13,766 nt of DNA from CBFGRU01 sp965651255 (GTDB taxonomy: Bacteria; Planctomycetota; Phycisphaerae; Phycisphaerales; SM1A02). This document shows, one piece after another, positions 1-7,574 of the stretch. Within the stretch, counting starts at the first letter, position 1, and each line of letters begins with the position of its first letter. The notes under the pieces are model-generated. The model did no database searches. It saw only the letters and a list, made by a program, of their open reading frames with translations, and was not told the DNA's origin. The position numbers were made by a program, and so were the translations under genes. The DNA lies in the NCBI GenBank assembly GCA_965651255.1, contig CBFGRU010000059.1, positions 1 to 13,766 on the forward strand, given 5' to 3'.

Positions 1-629
1 GGGACGAACAGTCCCTGGTCACCGGCATTCTGGTCGGCGATGAATCCGATGCGTCCGCCGGCGCGCATGGCTTCCTGAACGATCGGGGTGGCGCCCCACT
101 TGGTGATGATTCTGGTGCCGCGCGCTTCGCGCAGCCCCATCAACCAACGGTTGATCAGCGGATTATCAATCGGCCGCGCGAGCGCGTGGAGGGGATAGCC
201 AAACGACGCAAGGAGATTTGAGAGAAGCTCCCAGTTGCCGAAGTGACCGGTGAGCAGGATCGCCGGCTCGCCGCGCAGGAATCGGTTGATGGCGGGGGAG
301 AGGTCACCAATCTGAACGTACTCAGGCCACCCGTCCGGAGAAATCATGCGCGGAGCGACGAACGCATCAACCATGAAGAGCTGAATCATGTGTTGAAACG
401 ATCGGTCAGCGACTTCATCAACCTCGTCGGGGCTCAATGCAGGAAATGCCCGCGCGATGTTCATCATTGCGCGATCCCGTCGCCGACGGTTTGATCGGTA
501 GATCATCGAACCGATGGAAGCGGCCGTGGCGAGGTTTTCATCGACCGGGAACGCATGCATGAACCCCATCACAAGCCGGGCGGCGATGTATTGCAGCGTA
601 TCGACGAGAAATGATTGTGAGCGTGCCAC
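1..629 (-). CDS. Lysophospholipid acyltransferase, LpxL/HtrB family (partial, 3' end beyond window)
   Basis: The family transfers an acyl chain to lipid A precursors or related lipids at the inner membrane. I translated the minus strand by hand; 209 codons are visible, against about 290-310 for full-length members. The catalytic HX4(D/E) motif is clear as GHFGNWE, with His129 and Glu134. Further on come ARPIDNPLINRW (about 151-162) and GRIGFIADQNAGDQGLFV (about 192-209), the usual second block with the DQ pair. The N-terminal part has a basic stretch (SNRRRRDR, about 46-53) before the acyltransferase domain. The start is set at GTG 629 because the open frame above it contains no ATG and family similarity begins soon after; no SD sequence is visible, so the start is uncertain. 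It lies just downstream of a strong terminator and therefore probably has its own promoter. The substrate (lipid A or another lipid) cannot be told. Confidence 0.88.
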   Translation of the reverse strand, partial: MARSQSFLVDTLQYIAARLVMGFMHAFPVDENLATAASIGSMIYRSNRRRRDRAMMNIARAFPALSPDEVDEVADRSFQHMIQLFMVDAFVAPRMISPDGWPEYVQIGDLSPAINRFLRGEPAILLTGHFGNWELLSNLLASFGYPLHALARPIDNPLINRWLMGLREARGTRIITKWGATPIVQEAMRAGGRIGFIADQNAGDQGLFV

Positions 630-672
630 GGTGTGAAGAGCGCGATGACGAGTATGAGTCGATGTCGGTGCG

Positions 673-705
673 AAAAAAACCGGCCGGTCCGTGCGGACCG
701 ACCGG
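673..705 (-). terminator. Rho-independent terminator of the coiled-coil membrane protein gene
   Basis: Read on the minus strand, an 11-bp stem (CCGGTCGGTCC with GGACCGGCCGG, one G-T wobble) closes a GCAC tetraloop and is followed directly by seven T. It lies about 40 nt after the stop codon at 744. It separates that gene from the downstream acyltransferase gene. Confidence 0.9.
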
Positions 706-742
706 CGAAGGTTAGACGCGATCAGAGGGTGAGCACAATGCG

Positions 743-754
743 CTCAGCGCTGAG
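743..754. repeat. 12-bp perfect palindrome over the stop codon of the coiled-coil protein gene
   Basis: CTCAGCGCTGAG is self-complementary and includes the stop codon (744-746). It stands about 40 bp before the main terminator and could add a small 3' hairpin. No function is implied. Confidence 0.4.
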
Positions 755-2117
755 TGTACCCGGTGAGCGTAAAGAATCGGTTGGCATTCAGGACGGGGAT
801 GTTGGCATCCGTCGCCTGATTGAAGAGGTCGCTGTACTTCTGCCACGCGGCGTTCTGGCGGACCCAGATTTCAATCTCGGGGCCGGTCGCATTGTTTCGC
901 AATGCCGGCGGCTTCTGCGGCTGTACGCCGAGCACGAGGAAGTCCAGATCGCCTCGAAGTTCATCACCATCGATGACCTGGCCACCCCAGTTCTCGATCA
1001 TGCGGCGAATGTCTCCAGCCTCACCTTCAGTGGCGCGACCGTCGCCGTTGAGGTCGAACACTCCGTGAACGAGGAAGGTGTACACCCGCGACGGGTCGTA
1101 CACCGCATTGGCGACGACATCGCCCCGCACGACCGGCCGACCGGTAATGTTGCGGGTCACCTGCGCGGTGGAAGTCGTTTCACCCACGCTGACGATCTGG
1201 ATGCTGGCCTTGCCACGGGGAAGTTCGCCGGTGACCGGATCGGGCGTGATCGACGCCGCGTCGTCATAGACCTCGAACGTCATCCCGAGGACGATCTTGT
1301 CCTGCCGGCCGCGATCGATGAACACGGTGTTTCCGCGCGGGCTCTCGAGTATGCGTGCATCCACCAGGCGGGATGGATCCTTCGCGTAGAGACGGGTGCG
1401 ATTGAACGCATCTTCATACTGGGCGAGACGGCCATCCTTGATCGCCATCTGGTTGCGCAGATTATCGATGGTCTGTTCGAGTTCAGCGCGCGTCTGGTTA
1501 AAGGCGTTCTGCTGATTCTCGATGGTGGAATTCACCTGGGCGATCGTTTGATCGACCTGCTGCTTGTAGCTGGTGACGCTGGTTTCGTAGTCGCTGATGC
1601 GACCGGTGACCTGTTCCACCGCTTCGTTGCGGTTTCGCGTCGCCTGGGCGAGTTGCTGGTCCTTCTGCTGAACGAGCTGCTCCATCTGGGCGAGCTGCTG
1701 ATTCTTGGCATCAAGCTCGCCGCGCATTGCGTTCATTTCTGACTGCATGCGCGCCATGGCGGAGCGAAGTGATTCATTCTCGCCAACGCCGAAGGCGCGA
1801 AACTCGTTCGCCACCTGATCGACGCGGGTGTCCGGATTGCCGGTCACCTTCGAGAGCAACTGCTGTCGCTGATTGAGCATATGAGTGAGCAGACTTCGCG
1901 AGCCGGCTTCGGCGCGCATGGCCTGCACATCGTCACGTTGCCGAACCTGCGCATCAGCGATGGCTTCCAGGTCCTGTCGTGCTCGCGATTCGCCTTCCAT
2001 CGCCTCGTTCGCGCGGGCGTAGAACACAATCGTGAACACGAGCAACGCAACCGTACAGATGATGAAGACCACCAGGGACACCACCACCCCTGTTCCGGCG
2101 CCAGATCGTGCAGCCAT
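744..2117 (-). CDS. Uncharacterised membrane-anchored coiled-coil protein with C-terminal BRCT-like domain
   Basis: I do not recognise a named family. The 457-residue product has a short basic N-terminus, one transmembrane helix (about 10-34), then a long Gln/Glu/Asn-rich coiled coil (about 40-245). A beta-rich segment follows (about 252-340), containing GMTFEVYD and VVRGDVV and recalling small OB- or FlgT-C-like barrels. The last part (about 344-457) looks like a BRCT fold: a strand YTFLVHG, a helix ending IENWGGQV, a strand DLDFLVLG, and NIPVLNANRFFTLTGY at the end. An EF-hand-like loop, DLNGDGRATEGE (355-366), sits inside it. The start is ATG 2117, because GGAGGT stands 7 nt upstream and the membrane helix follows at once; the open frame runs on to 2198 but that extension is not needed. 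The gene is divergent from the DNRLRE gene and ends at a strong terminator. A structural or tethering role in the envelope is only a guess. Confidence 0.85.
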   Translation of the reverse strand: MAARSGAGTGVVVSLVVFIICTVALLVFTIVFYARANEAMEGESRARQDLEAIADAQVRQRDDVQAMRAEAGSRSLLTHMLNQRQQLLSKVTGNPDTRVDQVANEFRAFGVGENESLRSAMARMQSEMNAMRGELDAKNQQLAQMEQLVQQKDQQLAQATRNRNEAVEQVTGRISDYETSVTSYKQQVDQTIAQVNSTIENQQNAFNQTRAELEQTIDNLRNQMAIKDGRLAQYEDAFNRTRLYAKDPSRLVDARILESPRGNTVFIDRGRQDKIVLGMTFEVYDDAASITPDPVTGELPRGKASIQIVSVGETTSTAQVTRNITGRPVVRGDVVANAVYDPSRVYTFLVHGVFDLNGDGRATEGEAGDIRRMIENWGGQVIDGDELRGDLDFLVLGVQPQKPPALRNNATGPEIEIWVRQNAAWQKYSDLFNQATDANIPVLNANRFFTLTGYTQR

Positions 2118-2186
2118 TCGCAGACCTCCAAGCGATCTAAATGAGGAATCATGAACCTGCCGTCGGGGCTGTTGCCGGCGGCGGGC

Positions 2187-2199
2187 AGTGTGGCACACT
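2187..2199. promoter_or_regulatory. Palindrome in divergent intergenic region, possible operator
   Basis: AGTGTGGCACACT is a perfect 6-bp inverted repeat around a single central G. It lies in the 244-bp gap between the divergent starts at 2117 and 2362, where a shared regulator could bind. There is no independent evidence. A weak promoter-like pair toward the DNRLRE gene (TTGGAT at 2250, AGGATA at 2274, spacer 18) lies on the other side of it. Confidence 0.25.
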
Positions 2200-2361
2200 T
2201 CAGAGTCGGGCCAGTGTCCCCGGAATCTGTCCGTTCGTCAAGATGCCGCTTGGATTTGCCGCCGATTCCCGTCAGGATAGAGGCACCGGCGGCCATGTGT
2301 GCCTCCCAGAACCCGAACGAATCAGCGGGTTTCACCGCTGCAAGAGTAGGAGATTGATCGA

Positions 2362-3507
2362 ATGACGGCTCGAACCGCCCTTGTTGCAGGCCTCATGGCA
2401 CTATTTGCGGTCATTGCCTTCCCGGCTTCGGCGGATGTGGTGTCCATTTCCCCGGGGAAAGATGTCACCCTGTACGAAAATGGCGATGGCAGTACCGCCA
2501 ACGGCGCGGGCAGCTACTTCTTCACCGGGCGAACAAACGGCGGCGAGATTCGGCGTGGCATGTTGTGGTTTGATATCGCCAGCGCAATCCCCGCCGGTTC
2601 AAAGATCACCTCGGCAACGCTTCGGCTCAGAATGTCGAAGACCATTGTCGGCCCCTTGGTCCACACGCTTCACGCGGTTGAGCGCGATTGGGGAGAAGGT
2701 GCAAGCAACGCCTTCGGTCAGGAAGGCGGCGGTGTGAATGCTGAACCCGGTGATGCGACCTGGGTGCACACGTTCTTTGATGACCAGTTCTGGCAGAACC
2801 CCGGCGGTGACTTTGATCCGAAGGTCTTATCGAGTGTGCCGGTTGGAACGATCGGCTTCTACACGTGGCCTTCGACTCCTGAATTCGTCACACGGGTTCA
2901 GTCGTGGCTGGATGAACCGAAGACGAACTTCGGCCTGCTTCTTTTGGGTGATGAGACGGTGTTCCCCAGCGCGAAACGGTTTGATTCTCGCGAGAACGCA
3001 AGCACGAGCAATCGGCCCGTGTTGGAGGTGATGTTTGAACCTGCCCTTCCACCGGCGGACCTCCTCTCTGCACAAGTGACGTTCGGCCAGTTGCTCGGTG
3101 GGACAGTGGATGATCTTCGATTGTCCGACGATGCCTATCTCCGAGTGCGTTCGAGATTCGGATTCACCGCGCTCGAGCCGAACTTTCTTCAACTTCAGGT
3201 GCTTGCGACAACCGACGCGACCGATGCTCAACAACTCGCCGTAACGATTGAGAGCGGCATCAATCATCCAGCGGGCACGGCGACGCTGCGCCTTCGGAAC
3301 TGGCAAACCGGCCAATTGCAGGTTGTGGAGTCATTCGCAATCTCGAACACCGAGTCTGCGGTGACCATTGACCGGGTCGATGCGACCGATCGTATTCGCA
3401 ACAGCGACGGTCGCATTGAATTGTCGGTGCGTCATGTGGTAATCGCGGTGTTCACGGCGCTGGGGTTTGACTCTCGATTCGATCTGGTTGAGGTGCAGCC
3501 GCAGTGA
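2362..3507 (+). CDS. Secreted DNRLRE-domain protein
   Basis: The 381-residue product starts with a Sec signal peptide: a hydrophobic core at about 5-20 and likely cleavage after PASA, residue 24. Residues about 27-225 have the DNRLRE/CBM96-like pattern of secreted beta-sandwich modules. Visible parts are an early strand with DVTLYENGDGS, RRGMLWFDI, ITSATLRLRM, ERDWGEGASN, the TW of GDATWVHTF, and the closing block SRENASTSNRPVLEV, from which such domains take their name. The last 150 residues form a second module with no name I know: LSDDAYLRVRSRFGF, ESGINHPAGTATLRLRNW and SDGRIELSVRHVVI, ending FDLVEV. The start ATG has GTAGGAG about 9 nt upstream. The gene is divergent from the coiled-coil gene and ends 10 bp from the convergent nitroreductase gene. 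The module is known to occur in extracellular and carbohydrate-related proteins; the substrate here is unknown. Confidence 0.85.
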   Translation: MTARTALVAGLMALFAVIAFPASADVVSISPGKDVTLYENGDGSTANGAGSYFFTGRTNGGEIRRGMLWFDIASAIPAGSKITSATLRLRMSKTIVGPLVHTLHAVERDWGEGASNAFGQEGGGVNAEPGDATWVHTFFDDQFWQNPGGDFDPKVLSSVPVGTIGFYTWPSTPEFVTRVQSWLDEPKTNFGLLLLGDETVFPSAKRFDSRENASTSNRPVLEVMFEPALPPADLLSAQVTFGQLLGGTVDDLRLSDDAYLRVRSRFGFTALEPNFLQLQVLATTDATDAQQLAVTIESGINHPAGTATLRLRNWQTGQLQVVESFAISNTESAVTIDRVDATDRIRNSDGRIELSVRHVVIAVFTALGFDSRFDLVEVQPQ

Positions 3508-3517
3508 ATTGGCTGAT

Positions 3518-4249
3518 TCAATCGAGCCGTGCACCCTTCCTGCCGTAGTACTCGGCCAGATGCGTGCGCTGCGGACGCGCAAAGAGATTGGCAATTCCTT
3601 CGCTCCAGGTGCGTGGGGCACCCGACCGCTCCTGGTAGTACGCGCGCATGCGGTCATCGTACTTGGCGATCTGTTCACGCATTTCTTCATCAGTCGGATA
3701 CTGGCCCTCGAAGCACACGGCAGCGAACGGAAGGCGCGGGCGAGTCTCGGGATTCTGGGCGGGTCGGCCAACACACATGCCATACAGCGGATAGACGCCT
3801 TCGGGGAGGGCAAGGATCTCATCGACGTCAGGCAGATGATTGCGCAGCCCGCCGATGTAACAGATTCCGTAGCCAAGAGCTTCAAACGCCAACGCCAGGT
3901 TCTGCGCAAAAAGCGATGCATCGATTGTCGCGAGAAGGAACCCCTCAAGGTGGGTATCGAACGGTCGCTCGTGTGCTTGCGCGATCAGGCGATGCCGGCG
4001 CGAATCGGCCAGCACCACGAAAAACGCGGCGGCCTGCGCCACCATGCGCTGCTGGCCGGTAAGCTCGACGAGGCGACCGCGAACTTCCGGATCAGTCACG
4101 CGAAGCATGGAGTACGCCTGGATATTCGAGCTGGTTGATGCCATCTGCGCGGCCTGGACGGCAGCATGCAGATCTTCATCCAGAAGCGGCTCGGCTTTGA
4201 ACTGGCGTATCGACCGGTGAGATCGCATCAGCGAGAGGACATCGTTCAT
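3518..4249 (-). CDS. NfsA-type nitroreductase family FMN-dependent NAD(P)H oxidoreductase
   Basis: The 243-residue length is normal for the NfsA/FRP branch of nitroreductases, cytoplasmic homodimers that use FMN and NADPH to reduce nitro compounds or quinones. The FMN-binding pattern is visible: HRSIRQF (11-17), MASTSSNIQAYS (37-48), GQQR (65-68), EALGYGICYIGGLRN (123-137) and LPEGVYPLYGMCVGRP (148-163). The NfsA-type tail follows, with TRPRLP (169-174), YDDRMRAYYQER (197-208) and a late basic segment. The start ATG 4249 places HRSIR where the family has it, although the purine run GGAAGG touches the ATG and is too close for a normal SD. The gene lies 55 nt after the PilB-type ATPase gene and could be cotranscribed with it, with no evident functional link. 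It converges on the DNRLRE gene. The natural substrate cannot be told. Confidence 0.93.
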   Translation of the reverse strand: MNDVLSLMRSHRSIRQFKAEPLLDEDLHAAVQAAQMASTSSNIQAYSMLRVTDPEVRGRLVELTGQQRMVAQAAAFFVVLADSRRHRLIAQAHERPFDTHLEGFLLATIDASLFAQNLALAFEALGYGICYIGGLRNHLPDVDEILALPEGVYPLYGMCVGRPAQNPETRPRLPFAAVCFEGQYPTDEEMREQIAKYDDRMRAYYQERSGAPRTWSEGIANLFARPQRTHLAEYYGRKGARLD

Positions 4250-4304
4250 CCTTCCAAAGTAACGGAGGAATGCACCGGGCGAAACCCTCTATGAACTCGA
4301 TTGA

Positions 4305-5981
4305 TCAGGCCTTGGTCGCGCGCAGAACTTCAGTGATCGTCGTCTGGCCCTGGCGTACCTTCTCGAACCCGGCATCTCGCAGCAGGGTGAGTTCACCATC
4401 CGATTTCGCCTGATGTGCGATGCGGCTGGCATTGATGCGCTGCATCACCATCTCACGAATCGGTTCGGTCATACGGAGAAGTTCGTAAATGCCGACTCGC
4501 CCGCGGTAACCGGTGTTGCGGCACTGCCGGCACCCTTTGCCGCGGTACAGCTCTTCGTTTGGATTGAGTCCGAAGTCGGGAGGAACATCCGCCGGGTCGG
4601 GCCGATACATCTCACAGCACTGTTCACAGACCCGTCGAACGAGCCGCTGCGCCATAACACCTTCAACGGATGAGGCCACCAGAAATGGTTCGACACCCAT
4701 ATCCAGCAGTCGTGTCATCGCACCCGCTGAGTCGTTGGTGTGCAGCGTAGAGAAAACGAGGTGACCAGTCAGCGACGCCTGGATGGCCGCTTCTGCGGTT
4801 TCCTTGTCGCGAATCTCGCCGATCATCACAATATCGGGGTCATGCCGAAGAATGGCGCGCAGTCCGGCGGCAAAGTCGAGGCCGACTTTGTGATTCACCT
4901 GGATCTGATTGACGCGCGCAACGTGATACTCCACCGGGTCTTCAACGGTGATGGCCTTCACTTCGTCGGTCACAATCCGGTTCAGTGAAGCGTACAGGGT
5001 CGTCGATTTACCAGACCCTGTCGGCCCAGTGACAAGAACAATGCCGTGAGGCCGCCCGATCAGGTCATCCCAGCGCGCAAGCAGATCCGGGTCCATACCC
5101 AGGTCTTTGAGGTCGAACAGGACCGTCCCCTTGTTGAGGATACGGAGCACAACCCCTTCACCAAAGAGCATGGGAATCACCGACACGCGGAGATCGAACT
5201 CACCGCCTTTGTGCCGTAGCGTGATGCGGCCGTCCTGCGGCTTTCGCTTCTCCGCGATGTTCATGTTCGACATGATCTTCAGGCGACTGATGATCGCGTT
5301 GCGAAAACGGTTGATCGTGGGCGGAACACCGGCCTGCTGCAACACACCGTCGATTCGATAGCGAATAGCGAGAGTTTCTTCGTAGGGTTCTATGTGAACG
5401 TCCGTCGCGCGTTCATTGATCGCTTCGATCAGGAGATCGTTCACCAGACGAATGACACTGGCTTCCTGGGCCTGCTCGACTTCATCGGCCTGTTCGAGCG
5501 TCATACTGCCGGTGTCGGTCGAGAAGTGCTCATCGCCGGAGAGCGCATCCAGGGTGTCGCCGGCAACGCCGTAGTGCGTTCGAATGAACTTGGTGATGTC
5601 CTGTTCATCGGCCAGCACCAGCTCGATGCCCAAGCCGGTCAGCAGACGCAACTCGTCGAAGGCGCTCAGTTCAAACGGGTCACACGTCGCGACACGCAAC
5701 GTGCCGTTTCGTCGTTCGATGGGGACGCACCGCTGTTTGAAGACCAGCTTCGGCGGAAGTGCCTTGAGGACCTCATCCTTCACTTCAACGCGGTTCAAAT
5801 CGACGATCGGCATGTCGAACTGCTTGCCGATCGCTTCCAGGACATCATCCTGGCGGACCATGCCCAGACGGACCAAAACGCGGTCGAGCCGTTCGCCCGT
5901 CCGTTTCTGCTCCTGTATTGCCTCCGACAACTGGTCGTCGGTGATCAGGCCGCGTTCAAGAAGAATGGTTCCAATACCCAC
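4305..5981 (-). CDS. GspE/PilB-type type II secretion or type IV pilus assembly ATPase
   Basis: This hexameric cytoplasmic ATPase family drives pilin polymerisation or type II secretion. The 558-residue product has an N-terminal MshEN/T2SSE_N domain (about 1-140, with LLERGLITDDQLSEAI). Next is the N2 domain with DVHIEP (194-199) and RYRIDG (207-212). The motor follows with Walker A GPTGSGKST (319-327), the Asp box ITVEDPVEYHV (344-354), Walker B DIVMIGEIRD (383-392) and the His box GHLVFSTLHTNDS (406-418). Four zinc-site cysteines are present as C452xxC455 and C484xxC487, typical of GspE/PilB and absent from the retraction ATPase PilT. Start is GTG 5981; no alternative start was seen between it and the in-frame stop above, and GAGGAG is rather far upstream. 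No pilin, PilC/GspF or PilT gene is in the window, so pilus and secretion roles cannot be separated. Confidence 0.95.
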   Translation of the reverse strand: MGIGTILLERGLITDDQLSEAIQEQKRTGERLDRVLVRLGMVRQDDVLEAIGKQFDMPIVDLNRVEVKDEVLKALPPKLVFKQRCVPIERRNGTLRVATCDPFELSAFDELRLLTGLGIELVLADEQDITKFIRTHYGVAGDTLDALSGDEHFSTDTGSMTLEQADEVEQAQEASVIRLVNDLLIEAINERATDVHIEPYEETLAIRYRIDGVLQQAGVPPTINRFRNAIISRLKIMSNMNIAEKRKPQDGRITLRHKGGEFDLRVSVIPMLFGEGVVLRILNKGTVLFDLKDLGMDPDLLARWDDLIGRPHGIVLVTGPTGSGKSTTLYASLNRIVTDEVKAITVEDPVEYHVARVNQIQVNHKVGLDFAAGLRAILRHDPDIVMIGEIRDKETAEAAIQASLTGHLVFSTLHTNDSAGAMTRLLDMGVEPFLVASSVEGVMAQRLVRRVCEQCCEMYRPDPADVPPDFGLNPNEELYRGKGCRQCRNTGYRGRVGIYELLRMTEPIREMVMQRINASRIAHQAKSDGELTLLRDAGFEKVRQGQTTITEVLRATKA

Positions 5982-6269
5982 GAGGTCGATTCGCTCCTCA
6001 GATCTTCCAACTCGGGTTCAACAAGCGGCGATGTCCGCGCGGGGCACCGATCTCTCGCCTTGACCGGTATCGACCCATCGACCGCCTGAGTTCGACTGAA
6101 CATTCCAACGTGCGATAAAAGCGCACTCTTCTACCGGTTAGACGTATCGCGCCGAACCCTCATTCCGTAAGAAAATGAAGAAAAGCAAAAGTTGTTTTCG
6201 GATGTGGCCACTACCCGCCCGGGGTCGTTAGAGCTGAGTGGACCGTTCCAAAAGGAGTCGGATGCCTGG
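5982..6269. other. Non-coding gap between the FIST gene and the PilB-type ATPase gene
   Basis: This 288-bp gap should hold the promoter of the ATPase gene and the end of the FIST transcript. It has a T-rich stretch on the minus strand (about 6165-6195) without a convincing stem before it. It also has a small 5-bp hairpin (GTGCG at 6110-6114, CGCAC at 6122-6126). I see no good -35/-10 pair and no gene. Confidence 0.5.
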
Positions 6270-7493
6270 TCAACTTCGGCGCCGAAACAGCGCGAGACTG
6301 GCGGTATGGCCGTGGAGAAACGTCGATCCGGCGATCGGTCCGAGTTCTCCTGCAGCGAAGAAACCCGCTAAGGGCAGGTGGTTCAGTCGGTTACGAACGA
6401 TCTCGACGTCATGGTTCGCCGTCTCGAACAGTCGGGTTCCACGGCCGCTGCATGTAAAGAGCAATCCAGCGAACGGGGGGTCATACAACTGCTGTGCATC
6501 CAGAAGCAGTCTCAGGTCCTCATCAGCCGTCAGGGCATCACGCACGTGAAACTGGATAGTTTGCCCGGTACGCAGCATGTCGCCCACGGCCATGCTCCCG
6601 ATGCGCTGATCAAACCCCAGAATTCCGCGAATCAGGAAGTCGTTGCGGCCGAACCGATCTTTGGCCGCGTTAATGGCCGAGCCGATGAAAAGCCCTTTGC
6701 CCAACAGTGAGCGTTCATGCTCGTTCAGGCCTTCGGCGAGTTCCTGAACCACGGTCAATGCCTTTCGTCCGCCGAGTTCAAGGACGACATTGTCTCGGAC
6801 CCGCGTAATGACCATGGGCTTGCCGATCGGTCGACACCCTTGACTGACGACGGCATCGATCTGCACATTTCCCGCGATGGAGACCCCGACGAGCCCTTCC
6901 GGCGTGGCAAGGTCATTCAAGAGCAGAAGATTCAGACCCGGCTTACTCGCGCCGCTGGCAAGTCCGCCGAGGACCGGAACTGCGGATTGTGCACTTCCCG
7001 CTTCCGCGAGGATCGGCATCATCTGTTGCATCGGCGTGGTGAACGGGTCGGCAAGCACGAGGGCGCCTCGAAACTCCGGATCATCAGCACCAAGTGCCTG
7101 GCGGATCGACGCCGGATCTCGAAGGACGATGTGAAAATTGTCGCGATGAAAATGAATGGGAGTCAGGCGCACACCAGGCAATGTCATCGCAATCGCGCTC
7201 ATCGCGCATCGTCCCTCGATCTCCTCATCATCACCCAGCACCGATTCGGCGGTAGCGCCGAGCAGCAGGCCGGGATTGAGACCCTGCCGGAGAATCTCGC
7301 CCGCCGGGGCAAACGCAGCGCGATGGTGGTAACTTGCGAAGACAAGCAGGAGGTCGCACGGTCCATCGAGTTGGTCGTGCAATGTGTAAGCGAGTTCCGT
7401 CGCGGCGGTACGGGTATCAAAGTGGGTGTTGATGGCGGAGGTAGCTCGCATGGGTGAAGCAGAAGGGCGAGCGGTCCCGGTGGTCTGATCCAT
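6270..7493 (-). CDS. FIST-domain signal transduction protein (FIST_N plus FIST_C)
   Basis: FIST proteins are intracellular sensors proposed to bind small ligands such as amino acids. The 407-residue product has a FIST_N-like region (about 35-240), seen in CDLLLVFASYHHR, LLLGATAESVLGDDEEIEG, DPFTTPMQQM, VLGGLASGA and GLVGVSIAGNVQIDAVVSQG. The last joins the N and C parts. FIST_C (about 255-400) ends with the family-like LFTCSGRGTRLF, then PLAGFFAAGELGPIAG and FLHGHTASLALF. No kinase, GGDEF or chemotaxis domain is fused to it. Start is taken at ATG 7493; an in-frame ATG at 7451 is also possible, and neither has an SD sequence. A TACACT motif 5 nt upstream suggests a leaderless transcript. The gene follows the ABC permease gene by 81 nt. 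Its ligand and output partner are unknown. Confidence 0.9.
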   Translation of the reverse strand: MDQTTGTARPSASPMRATSAINTHFDTRTAATELAYTLHDQLDGPCDLLLVFASYHHRAAFAPAGEILRQGLNPGLLLGATAESVLGDDEEIEGRCAMSAIAMTLPGVRLTPIHFHRDNFHIVLRDPASIRQALGADDPEFRGALVLADPFTTPMQQMMPILAEAGSAQSAVPVLGGLASGASKPGLNLLLLNDLATPEGLVGVSIAGNVQIDAVVSQGCRPIGKPMVITRVRDNVVLELGGRKALTVVQELAEGLNEHERSLLGKGLFIGSAINAAKDRFGRNDFLIRGILGFDQRIGSMAVGDMLRTGQTIQFHVRDALTADEDLRLLLDAQQLYDPPFAGLLFTCSGRGTRLFETANHDVEIVRNRLNHLPLAGFFAAGELGPIAGSTFLHGHTASLALFRRRS

Positions 7494-7498
7494 AGGAA

Positions 7499-7504
7499 AG
7501 TGTA
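7499..7504 (-). promoter_or_regulatory. Candidate -10 box (TACACT) for a leaderless FIST transcript
   Basis: TACACT ends 5 nt before ATG 7493, so transcription would begin at or next to the start codon. No matching -35 box is visible at 16-18 nt. The same hexamer stands before the ABC permease gene. The motif is short and could be chance. Confidence 0.25.
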
Positions 7505-7520
7505 GGCAAAACGGCTTGGA

Positions 7521-7554
7521 CCATCGTTCAGATGTTCCCGATGAACGGCGATGG
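7521..7554 (-). terminator. Imperfect hairpin after the ABC permease gene, possible weak terminator
   Basis: On the minus strand CGTTCA pairs with TGAACG (6 bp) around an 11-nt loop. Four more pairs (CCAT with ATGG) follow beyond a 3-nt bulge. A TTTT run follows only about 8 nt later, so termination is doubtful. It lies between the permease stop (7575) and the FIST start (7493). Confidence 0.35.
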
Positions 7555-7574
7555 CCGGCTGCACTGGAAATTGA

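Noticed and set aside
633..1742. 369-residue open frame on the plus strand
   Set aside because: It lies antisense to the coiled-coil membrane protein gene, which has a strong SD, a membrane helix and a terminator. The antisense product shows no family features.
2118..2198. N-terminal extension of the coiled-coil protein open frame
   Set aside because: The internal ATG at 2117 has a GGAGGT sequence at proper spacing and is followed directly by the membrane helix.
5394..6089. 231-residue open frame on the plus strand running past the PilB-type ATPase start
   Set aside because: It is antisense to the conserved N-terminal domain of the ATPase; its composition follows from the complementary codons and it has no recognisable motif.
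6087..6100. GTTC-N4-GAAC inverted repeat considered as an SOS (LexA) box
   Set aside because: The half-sites are in the opposite order to the GAAC-N4-GTTC box, and the adjacent genes are not SOS genes.
6717..7457. 246-residue open frame on the plus strand
   Set aside because: It is antisense to the FIST gene, whose motifs are clear; the frame is a shadow.
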